From positions 1 through 5,327 of the forward strand of contig JAEWFG010000124.1 of NCBI GenBank assembly GCA_023388935.1: 5,327 nt of DNA, in the 5' to 3' direction. Each line of letters opens with the position of its first letter. Within the stretch, counting starts at the first letter, position 1. The position numbers and the translations under genes were made by a program. The notes under the pieces are model-generated. The model ran no database searches. It saw only the letters and a list, made by a program, of their open reading frames with translations, and was not told where the DNA came from. The DNA is from Pseudomonadota bacterium. Lineage in GTDB: Bacteria; Pseudomonadota; Alphaproteobacteria; Rhizobiales; Xanthobacteraceae. Shown here in pieces: positions 1 to 5,327 of the stretch.

Positions 1-30
1 GCGTTCGAGCTCGTCTTCCCATTCCGTCAT
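1..30 (-). CDS. Start of a gene running off the left edge; possibly IS701-family transposase
   Basis: On the minus strand an ATG at 30-28 opens a frame reading MTEWEDELER to the window edge. Seven bases upstream lies a good Shine-Dalgarno sequence, GGAGG inside TTGGAGGGCTGACC, which is the main reason to accept the start. Ten residues are too few for a domain call. From memory, IS701-family DDE transposases often begin with a similar acidic, Trp-containing MTEW..ELE segment, and the neighbouring transposase remnant makes a mobile-element gene plausible. The identity is therefore a guess, while the translation start itself is reasonably supported. Confidence 0.4.
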   Translation of the reverse strand, partial: MTEWEDELER

Positions 31-68
31 GGTCAGCCCTCCAAGAGCCGACCACCCATGAATCATTG

Positions 69-107
69 AAAAATCGATTCGGGAATCCTAAAAACTCCCG
101 AAAATCG
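69..107 (-). terminator. Candidate intrinsic terminator downstream of the IS5-family transposase remnant
   Basis: Read on the minus strand, an imperfect hairpin has arms at 107-96 and 84-75. The core pairing is TTCGGGA (78-84) with TCCCGAA (96-102), the loop is 11 bases, and outer CGATT pairs across a small bulge. It is followed directly by ATTTTT (74-69). It lies 20 bases past the TAA of the transposase remnant and before the start of the next minus-strand gene at position 30. That placement fits a Rho-independent terminator insulating the two, but it could instead be the end structure of an insertion sequence. Confidence 0.35.
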
Positions 108-127
108 CATAATCTGCCAAAGTAGTG

Positions 128-427
128 TTAGGACGCGGACTCCTTAACGCGAAGCCATAGCCTGATCGAGGCAAGCTGAACGAAAGCAAGGTAGTTCGCT
201 GCCAGCTTGTCGTAGCGCATCGCCACCCGACGGCATTGTTTGATCCGGTTGAAGAACCGCTCGACCTGGTTGCGAGCGCGGTAGAGATACGGGCTGAAGC
301 AAATCGGATCGCTGCGATTGCTCTTCGGCGGGATGTTTGCCCACGCACCCTTCTTCATTGCAAGCTCTCTGATCCAGTCGGCGTCATAGCCACGGTCGGC
401 AAGCAACATTGACCCGGATTTCAAAGG
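128..427 (-). pseudogene. IS5-family (IS427-like) transposase, C-terminal fragment
   Basis: The reading frame ends at TAA (130-128) and encodes about 98 residues of a DDE transposase. Two conserved blocks are visible. SMLLADRGYDADWIR carries the second catalytic Asp. YRARNQVERFFNRIKQCRR carries the catalytic Glu in the ER-F--IK signature, followed by the YDKLAANYLAFVQLASIR tail typical of IS427-group elements. The N-terminal part, including the first catalytic Asp, is missing. Full-length proteins of this group are roughly 250-270 residues, sometimes from two overlapping frames. Homology ends at the LKSGS segment (about 424-427). Just upstream the frame runs into a stop near 461 in unrelated sequence, so the start at this end is not genuine. 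It is a deletion or insertion remnant and non-functional. Confidence 0.85.
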
Positions 428-561
428 AGACAGCTTCCGGCAAGTCGAACGTCGTGAGCCTCACCGGGGCTCAGCGCCAGCCGGACCGGTAGCTGCCCTG
501 CGGCTCAACGGTTTCGTCGCCCTTGGCCTTCCCTTGGCCTTCGCGCTCGTGGTTTGCGGCT
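428..561. other. Gene-free junction segment with an 11-bp tandem repeat
   Basis: No credible coding region was found between the IS5-family remnant and the stop codon of the membrane protein gene. The segment is GC-rich, in contrast to the gene to its right. It includes an exact tandem duplication of CCCTTGGCCTT (520-530 and 531-541). A plus-strand frame from about 421 to the TAG near 490 gives a short tail-like peptide that I could not assign. The segment is probably a recombination joint left by mobile-element activity. Confidence 0.4.
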
Positions 562-1524
562 TTACCCCACCCGCTGCCTGCGTTCGATGGACGTGTATAC
601 GCCAGCGGACGCGATCAAAGCGGAAGCGCCTAGAGACACCGATATTGGATACCAGAAGGTGGGATGGACAATCACAAACGGTATCAAGCCGACTGCCAAC
701 GCAGGTGGCATATGGACTTTAAACGCCCTCAAGATCGCAATCGAACAAACCATCGTGAACGAAACTCCCAAAAAACCTACGTGAAGTGTAGAGTTGGCAA
801 ACATGCCAACCGAGGCTGTCAGGAAGCATACGAGAGGAAACAGTACCGGCCGCGACATCCAGCCCGGAAGTTCCGGGTGGCCAAACAATTCGTAGGCCAC
901 GACAATAAGGGGAGGAAACAAGAGAAATCGTAAATCAGTTGCTTGTGCCGCCGCCCCAGAAACCAATACAAATCCCGTCAACGCGAAGATCCAAAATTTA
1001 TCTTTGGGTGGCGTTTCGGCAGCGTCAATAATTTGACTCTCTTTTTTTCCTTCAGACAAGTAAATATGAGGACCGAATTGCTTCCAAAGGGTCAGTGTAG
1101 CGGCAAGCACAACAAGTCCTGAGAAAATGGCGATGGGATAGACCCAACTTGTCGTCCCGAGAGCCATTGGGAGCACGCCCGCAGAGATCGCTGCCCCAAT
1201 ATTCGACCGCAGCAATTTGATGGTAACAAGACTAAGAAGAGTAATAGCTGTTACAGCGATTGCGCCATATTCCCAATGACGAGTGACGATCACACCTAGC
1301 GCCGCGGTTATGGTCGGGGTAATGATTAGCCTGAGAGGTTGAGTTGCCCATTTTCCTCTAGGACGGGAAAATACATCGAACGCTAACGCCGCAATTTCTG
1401 GAAATAGAATCAACGATATTCCCGTGGTATCGGCAGCAAGGCCAATTCCTCCAGAAAATATCACGGCAAGAAATTCGGCAAATAGTTTGGCCAAATTTTC
1501 AGGGCGCAAAAGCGTCTTTTTCAC
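562..1524 (-). CDS. Integral membrane protein with two tandem HPP-like halves
   Basis: A 320-residue, strongly hydrophobic protein with about eight to ten membrane segments. It is built from two homologous halves, about residues 16-147 and 176-312, offset by 162-163 residues. ILFPEIAALAFDVF (39-52) matches LLFPPLIVVAYELF (201-214); the segment at 107-122 matches VHMPPALAVGLIPFVI (270-285); WVYPIAI (127-133) matches FWYPISV (290-296). A hydrophilic loop (about 155-176) joins the halves. The HMPPA motif of half two recalls the HPP membrane family, some members of which are linked to nitrite transport; in half one it has decayed to IGAAI. Family and any transport role are inferences. GTG at 1524 is the only plausible start: an in-frame TGA lies 12 codons upstream with no ATG between, and AGGTG sits five bases before it. 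Base composition is visibly lower in GC than the flanking genes, suggesting recent acquisition. It has no operon partner here. Confidence 0.75.
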   Translation of the reverse strand: MKKTLLRPENLAKLFAEFLAVIFSGGIGLAADTTGISLILFPEIAALAFDVFSRPRGKWATQPLRLIITPTITAALGVIVTRHWEYGAIAVTAITLLSLVTIKLLRSNIGAAISAGVLPMALGTTSWVYPIAIFSGLVVLAATLTLWKQFGPHIYLSEGKKESQIIDAAETPPKDKFWIFALTGFVLVSGAAAQATDLRFLLFPPLIVVAYELFGHPELPGWMSRPVLFPLVCFLTASVGMFANSTLHVGFLGVSFTMVCSIAILRAFKVHMPPALAVGLIPFVIVHPTFWYPISVSLGASALIASAGVYTSIERRQRVG

Positions 1525-2026
1525 CGGTGCACCTGACGAAGTTTTCGCGTTTTGTCATCGAATGAAGAGGACTTCTGTCCATGGCACGTAACGGACATCG
1601 CATCCGCCACCGCTGATGTCCGTTGTTGTGGGTAAAGCACGCGCAGTTGACCTTGCAACGCTAGGCGAGGGAAATCACCTCTCGCCATAGAGTCGATAGA
1701 CGATCGCTATTGCCGCCGCGCCGCGTGATGCCGTAGCGAGGAATGCCACCAGCCGCATCTGCAGAAACTCCAGTCGCCGCCCTTGGACCAATCGTGGTTG
1801 CGCGTGCCAACGCGCTGCCGTCCTTGACCATGACGCAGTGGATTTGTCATGCGCCACGTCGCCGACCGGATGCCGGACCGAAGAGAGGGAAAGACATTAC
1901 CATTGCGTTACGTGGGTAACGATCAAGCTGTTCTTGCACACTCAAGTCTGGTGGTGGCACGAAGCAAAGTTCCTCGACCCGCCACTCGATCCGAGCTGAC
2001 CCGGACGCGTTACGTCGCCTCTTGGG
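1525..2026. other. About 500 bases without a convincing gene
   Basis: This stretch separates the membrane protein gene from the IS1182-like element. Several short high-GC frames exist on both strands (for example 1675-1857 minus and 1849-2082 plus). None has a recognisable motif or convincing ribosome binding site, and some run into the IS terminal repeat. The part nearest 1524 must contain the promoter of the minus-strand membrane protein gene, but no clear -35/-10 pair stands out. A short inverted repeat lies at 1591-1623. The rest reads as degraded or intergenic DNA. Confidence 0.45.
1591..1623. repeat. Inverted repeat ACGGACATC / GATGTCCGT
   Basis: Perfect 9-bp arms at 1591-1599 and 1615-1623 flank a 15-base spacer. 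There is no T-tract on either side, so an intrinsic terminator is unlikely. It lies about 70-100 bases upstream of the GTG start of the minus-strand membrane protein gene, where an operator could sit. GGACATC/GATGTCC motifs also recur, from memory, in rhizobial intergenic repeats. Function is unknown. Confidence 0.45.
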
Positions 2027-2051
2027 CCGATTGTGTTGCAAAAGTCGGCTG
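2027..2051 (+). repeat. Left terminal inverted repeat of the IS1182-like element
   Basis: The sequence CCGATTGTGTTGCAAAAGTCGGCTG matches the reverse complement of 3562-3586 at 23 of 25 positions; the mismatches are at positions 7 (G/T) and 23 (C/T). The TGTTGCAAA core also occurs in IS6-family ends such as IS26, which here is a resemblance only. Confidence 0.85.
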
Positions 2052-2135
2052 TTATCGATGGATCGTTCGGCCATCTCGCTAAGGACGACGGGCTTTGATC
2101 CGCCGGCCCTGATGCTCCTCTACGCAACTCCAACT

Positions 2136-3503
2136 CTACGCGGTGCACACAGCTTGTGCCGGTGGCGGCCGTGCGACCAGGCTCGCAAGCCGCCGCAGGT
2201 TCTGAGCGATGGCGGCCAGAACAAACTCATCCTGGGCGCCTCGTGGGCCACGCAGTCGCAGTCGGCCGAGCTTCAGGATGCGCTTCGGTGCGCGAACCGC
2301 ATCTCAATCTTCTTTCGCTCACGTCGCGACTGCTCAAAGGCCTCGGTGCCAGCGAAGGAGCGTGCAACGTCTCGGACGTGCTCATGGACGTCGCGCGGGA
2401 TCTTGCGTGAGGGCTCCTTTGGGCAGCACTGCGGTTTGAGTGGGCATAGATCGCAGTCGAGCTTGCTTGCGCGGTACAGAAGCGTCTTGCCCTCGTGTGC
2501 TGTAGCGCTCGTCCCGAGCCGCTTTCCGCCTGGGCAGTGGTACACGTCGCCGGCCGGATCATATCGAAAGTCGTTGCGCGAGAAGGTGCCATCCTCGCGC
2601 TTTGACTTGTCGATAACCGGGATGTGTGGCGCGATGTTCTTCTCGACCAGCAAGTTCAGCATCGGAGCCGATCCATAGGCGGTATCGGCCGCGAGCCGCT
2701 CCGGCTTGAGGCCAAAACGTTCCTCTGTTCGTTCGATCATTGTCTTTGCGGTACCGACTTCGGCTTGCCGAATGGCACGAGACGCCTCGACGTCCAAGAT
2801 GACGCCGAACTTCATGTCGATGAGATAGTTGTCAGAGTAGGCGAAGAATGCCGGCCCTTTGTGTGCGCCGGTCCACTGGGCCGCGGGATCGGATGGCGAG
2901 ACGAACTTCGGCACAACCTCCGTAGCGGCACCCCATGTCGTGTCTTCGAGAGTCGCCAGATACTCTTTCACGGCGCGGCTGGACCTCGCCGGATCGCGAT
3001 CCTTGCGCCAATCCTGACCCGCGATCGAGCGCCGCTTGTTGGCGTCGGCCGCAATCAGGCTCGCATCAACTGCAAAGCCTTCACCACCAACCAGGCCGGC
3101 CGCAATACACGCCCCGACGACCCGCTCAAACAGATAGCGAAAAACATCTCCCTCGCGGAAAACGCTCGTTGCGGGCACGCGAGAACGCCGAATGGTCGGG
3201 AATAGCATCTTCGATGCCGAGCTTGCAGAACCAGCGATAGGCGAGGTTCACCTGTACTTCGCGGCAGATCAATCGCTCCGGGCGGATCGCAAAGACATAC
3301 CCAACCACCAGCATCCGGATCATCAGTTCCGGGTCGATCGACGGACGACCCATGGACGCATAATGGGACGGAAGCTCGCCACGAAGCCACGACAGATCGA
3401 GAGCAGCATCGATCTTTCGCACCAAATGATCTTCGGGGACCGCATCGCCAAGACGAAACTCGTAGAACAGTTGACCTTGATCACTCTTCAGACGGCCCAT
3501 CAT
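2136..3503 (-). pseudogene. IS1182-family DDE transposase broken by two single-base frameshifts
   Basis: Translation starts at ATG 3503 (or the next codon, also ATG), with GAGGT six bases upstream, and ends at TAG 2138-2136; repaired, it would be 455 residues. The N-terminal part (3503 to about 3160) shows MGRLKSDQGQLFYEFRL and the MLVVGYVFAIRPERLICREV helix region of this family. The middle part (about 3160-2290) carries GFAVDASLIAADANKRR with the first Asp (codon 3065-3067), LAADTAYGS with the second Asp, a Cys-rich YHCPGG...CDLCPLKPQCC segment, and KIEMRFAH with the probable catalytic Glu. The tail (about 2286-2139) reads LKRILKLGRLRLRGPRGAQD. One extra base in the A-run 3159-3162 shifts the first frame. 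One missing base between about 2286 and 2287 shifts it back. The first frame alone stops at about residue 125. Sequencing error is possible, since one site is a homopolymer. Confidence 0.85.
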
Positions 3504-3561
3504 GGATCGACCTCGCCGAGAATCACGTCAACACAACGGAATCATCGTTCGAGGCCTTACT

Positions 3562-3586
3562 CAACCGACTTTTGCAACAAAATCGG
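3562..3586 (-). repeat. Right terminal inverted repeat of the IS1182-like element
   Basis: Read on the minus strand this is CCGATTTTGTTGCAAAAGTCGG followed by TTG, pairing with 2027-2051 at 23 of 25 positions. It lies about 60 bp upstream of the transposase start, so the transposase promoter is expected at or just inside this end. Confidence 0.85.
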
Positions 3587-3999
3587 GGACCCTCAACCGA
3601 CATTCGATCGGGCATCTGAGCGGGTGCGTGATCGCAGGGGCGGCGCGATCGTCTTCAACATCGATTGCCAATGATATGTCTGCACCGGCCGAGGTGGCAG
3701 TGCCGCGGGTCCTGTTCGCCAAGATCCTGCGTCGCATCGACTGCCTGCGGCTACGTTCGCCGCCGTTCCCGGCATAAGGAGCCGGACTGCCATCCGACAG
3801 ACGACGAGGTGCGCGCATTCATGATACGAGCACAGCCGATCGCCACCCAAATGCCGGCTTCAGGCGTCCAGCCACTGCTGCGCGGGGTTCTGGCTGCGGG
3901 TGGTGGCCCATCGAACCTTGACAATTGCCCTTGCGCGGCGCACCGTACAAGCTGGCATCGGGGAATGTGCGTTTCTGTTCCGAAATCGGGACGACGCCG
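3587..3999. other. About 410 bases without a convincing gene, upstream of the sensor kinase
   Basis: Several overlapping high-GC frames cross this region on both strands. The most gene-like is a short plus-strand frame starting with ATG near 3674 (MSAPAEVAVPRVLFAK...) and ending at TAA near 3776. It has no Shine-Dalgarno sequence or family motif that I recognise. The right part presumably holds the promoter and leader of the MHYT kinase. The left part is the flank into which the IS1182-like element inserted, and it may be the remainder of a disrupted locus. Confidence 0.4.
3918..3946 (+). promoter_or_regulatory. Possible promoter for the sensor kinase (consensus -35, weak -10)
   Basis: TTGACA at 3918-3923 is an exact sigma-70 -35 hexamer. 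With a 17-base spacer the -10 position (3941-3946) reads CACCGT, which is poor; shifting by a base or two does not help much. It lies about 55 bases before the kinase ATG, a sensible distance, but a perfect -35 can occur by chance. No FixK/FNR-type palindrome (TTGAT-N4-ATCAA) was seen nearby. Confidence 0.22.
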
Positions 4000-5327
4000 A
4001 TGGTAATTACCCCAACATACGATCCGTATCTCGTCGCCCTGTCCATCCTGGTCGCTGGCTTCGCGTCTTACACGGCCCTGGATCTCGGTGGACGCGTGGC
4101 GCTGGCCCAAGGACCTACGCTGGCCCAAGGACCCACGCACCGCATCTGGCTGGCGGCGGCCGCGCTCACCATGGGAGCCGGCATATGGTCGATGCACTTC
4201 GTCGCCATGATCGCGTTCGAGCTGCCGATGCCGGTGTCCTACGATGTCGGCTTGACTGTCCTTTCCCTCGTGCTGGCGATCATTGGCACAAGCGGCAGCT
4301 TCTACGTCATCAGTCGCCCCGGCGCATGGCGCCCCCGCCTCGTCCTCAGCGGCGTCTTCATGGGGTTCGCCATCCTCGCCATGCACTACACCGGCATGGC
4401 GGCCATGCGGGGGCCCGTCGAATTGAGCTACGACCCCCTGTGGTTCGCGCTTTCCGTGATCGTCGCGATCGGCGCGGCGACGGCGGCGCTTTGGCTGGCG
4501 TTCGGAACCCCGGACCCTGGGCAGAAGCTCGCCGCCGCCATCGTCATGGGCGTCGCCATTTCCGGCATGCACTACACCGGGATGCGGGCGGCAATCTGTA
4601 CCGCTCAGGCCACGACGGAGGAGGCCCACGCGGTCGCGACCCTCGATCGGACCCCCCTGGCGGTGGCGATCGCCGGTTTCGTGCTCGTCGATCTGGCCGC
4701 CCTGTTCGCTTCCGCGCTCAAGCGCAAGCGCGCCGACGAGGCCTTGCGTCAGACGCAGGCGGATCTTGCCCACATCCAACGGGTCACCGCCATGGGAGAG
4801 CTGGCGGCCTCGATTACGCATGAAGTCATGCAGCCGCTCGGGGCGGGAATGAACAATGCCGGGGCGGCCTCGCGCTGGCTGGGTGCCGACCCGCCAAATC
4901 TGGACAAGGCCCGGGAGGCGCTTGGTCGTGCCGTCGAAAACGGACAGCGTGCGACCGAGATCATCGGCCGCATCCGTGCCCTCGTCAAGAAGGAGCCCCC
5001 GCGGAAGGATGCCTTGGACGTCAACGAAGCGGTCGTTGAGATCATTGCCCTGACCCGTGGCGAAGTGATGAAAAACAATGTCTCTGTGCAGACACAGCTC
5101 GCGGAGGGCTTGCCGCTCATTCAAGGAGATCGAGTCCAACTGCAGCAAGTGATCCTTAACTTGATCACCAACGCCGTCCAAGCGATGAGCGGTGTCAGCG
5201 AAGGGTCGCGCGGGTTGCTGATCGGCACTGGGAACGATGCATCGGGCAGAGTGATCGTCGCCGTGCAGGATTCTGGCCCGGGACTGAAACCGGAGAGTTT
5301 TGAACGCCTGTTCGACTCATTCTACAC
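4000..5327 (+). CDS. MHYT-domain membrane sensor histidine kinase, 3' end cut by the window
   Basis: At least 442 residues, open to the right edge. Seven membrane helices fill about residues 9-240. Three MHYT-type motifs, SMHFVAM (64-70), AMHYTGM (127-133) and GMHYTGM (189-195), define the MHYT domain, proposed to bind metal (copper) and sense O2, CO or NO at the membrane. A short charged linker (241-262) leads to a HisKA domain with AMGELAASITHEVMQPL and phosphoacceptor His274. An ATPase domain follows, with N box LNLITNAVQAM (Asn387, Asn391), G1 box DSGPG (424-428) and F box ERLFDSFY at the edge. It should autophosphorylate His274 and pass phosphate to a response regulator, probably encoded beyond 5327. 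The kinase core is FixL/NtrB-like. ATG at 4000 places the first helix eight residues in, as usual for the family; the Shine-Dalgarno is weak (CGGGA, 11 bases upstream). GTG 3967 is an alternative start. Oddities are the duplicated LAQGPT in the first loop and Met277 where HEVNQPL is usual. Confidence 0.92.
   Translation, partial: MVITPTYDPYLVALSILVAGFASYTALDLGGRVALAQGPTLAQGPTHRIWLAAAALTMGAGIWSMHFVAMIAFELPMPVSYDVGLTVLSLVLAIIGTSGSFYVISRPGAWRPRLVLSGVFMGFAILAMHYTGMAAMRGPVELSYDPLWFALSVIVAIGAATAALWLAFGTPDPGQKLAAAIVMGVAISGMHYTGMRAAICTAQATTEEAHAVATLDRTPLAVAIAGFVLVDLAALFASALKRKRADEALRQTQADLAHIQRVTAMGELAASITHEVMQPLGAGMNNAGAASRWLGADPPNLDKAREALGRAVENGQRATEIIGRIRALVKKEPPRKDALDVNEAVVEIIALTRGEVMKNNVSVQTQLAEGLPLIQGDRVQLQQVILNLITNAVQAMSGVSEGSRGLLIGTGNDASGRVIVAVQDSGPGLKPESFERLFDSFY
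4102..4137 (+). repeat. 18-bp in-frame tandem duplication inside the kinase gene
   Basis: CTGGCCCAAGGACCTACG (4102-4119) is followed at once by CTGGCCCAAGGACCCACG (4120-4137), differing at one base. The encoded protein reads LAQGPTLAQGPT at residues 35-46, in the loop between membrane helices 1 and 2. The unit is six codons long, so the frame is kept. The likely cause is replication slippage. Confidence 0.9.

Larger units (their letters stand above)
62..427 (-). mobile_element. Truncated IS5-family insertion sequence fragment
   Basis: This stretch keeps the 3' part of an IS5-family element: the C-terminal transposase codons plus downstream non-coding DNA. The inner boundary is clear, because the recognisable transposase sequence stops at about 424-427 and an in-frame stop lies just upstream. 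The outer boundary is uncertain. The opposite terminal repeat has been lost, so no inverted-repeat pair can be matched, and the true end could lie anywhere between 31 and 127. The left coordinate given here is nominal. The fragment cannot encode a complete transposase and is an immobile scar. Confidence 0.45.
2027..3586 (-). mobile_element. Complete IS1182-like insertion sequence, 1560 bp, with both terminal inverted repeats
   Basis: The element is bounded by 25-bp terminal inverted repeats at 2027-2051 and 3562-3586 that differ at two positions. It holds a single transposase gene on the minus strand filling most of its length (2136-3503), with about 60 bp between the right repeat and the start codon and about 85 bp between the stop and the left repeat. 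The transposase assigns it to the IS1182 group, often annotated as IS5/IS1182. No clear target-site duplication flanks it (GGG before, GGA after), so exact ends are uncertain by a few bases. The transposase is frameshifted, so the copy is probably not self-mobile, although its ends could still be used in trans. Confidence 0.85.

Noticed and set aside
520..541. 11-bp tandem repeat as a possible iteron or CRISPR-like element
   Set aside because: Only two copies without spacers; too little for an iteron array or CRISPR.
1675..1857. Minus-strand 60-codon frame between the membrane protein gene and the IS element
   Set aside because: It has no recognisable motif, no clear ribosome binding site and unremarkable composition, so it could not be told from chance.
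2022..2678. Plus-strand open frame of 218 codons across the left half of the IS1182-like element
   Set aside because: It starts inside the terminal repeat and is antisense to the transposase, whose motifs are unambiguous.
3126..3208. Programmed ribosomal frameshifting to produce the full transposase
   Set aside because: The site is a T4 run (TTTTCC) without the usual A6G or similar slippery context. A second, opposite shift would also be needed near 2287, so mutation or sequence error explains it better.
1847..3818. A gene split by the IS1182-like element, made by joining minus-strand frames 3818-3588 and 2026-1847
   Set aside because: The frames join only if the IS boundary is chosen to suit, and neither side has a family motif. 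It remains a weak possibility.
3900..4823. Plus-strand open frame of 307 codons overlapping the kinase
   Set aside because: It is out of frame with the kinase motifs, and its translation is Arg/His/Pro-rich low-complexity sequence.
3751..5181. Long minus-strand open frame (476 codons) opposite the sensor kinase
   Set aside because: It is antisense to a kinase with clear MHYT, H, N and G boxes. Its translation is Arg/Gly/His/Asp-rich with no domain, a typical high-GC shadow frame.

Overview
The window looks like accessory DNA from an alphaproteobacterium, most probably Rhizobiales (Bradyrhizobium, Mesorhizobium or a relative). The basis is high-GC coding sequence, IS5- and IS1182-type transposases of the kind common in rhizobia, and a FixL-like HisKA kinase. 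The genus is inferred; no marker gene is present.

Layout, left to right. Positions 1-30 (minus) hold the first ten codons of a gene running off the left edge, possibly an IS701-type transposase. Positions 128-427 (minus) hold the C-terminal part of an IS5-family transposase whose N-terminal part is missing, with a terminator-like hairpin downstream of its stop. Positions 428-561 show no gene. Positions 562-1524 (minus) encode an intact 320-residue membrane protein made of two repeated halves, distantly like the HPP family, with visibly lower GC than its surroundings. Positions 1525-2026 carry no convincing gene. Positions 2027-3586 are a complete IS1182-like insertion sequence: 25-bp terminal inverted repeats with two mismatches, and one 455-codon transposase gene (minus) broken by a one-base insertion and a one-base deletion that cancel in frame. 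Positions 3587-3999 are an apparently non-coding leader. From 4000 (plus) to the right edge runs a membrane sensor histidine kinase with an MHYT input domain, cut off by the window end just after its G1 and F boxes.

The genes do not form one pathway. The two informative cargo genes, the duplicated HPP-like protein and the MHYT kinase, point in opposite directions and are separated by insertion-sequence debris. The kinase probably works with a response regulator beyond the right edge. I see no CRISPR array, tRNA, rRNA or phage gene, and no clear multi-gene new system. The most unusual items are the duplicated membrane protein and the details of the kinase.
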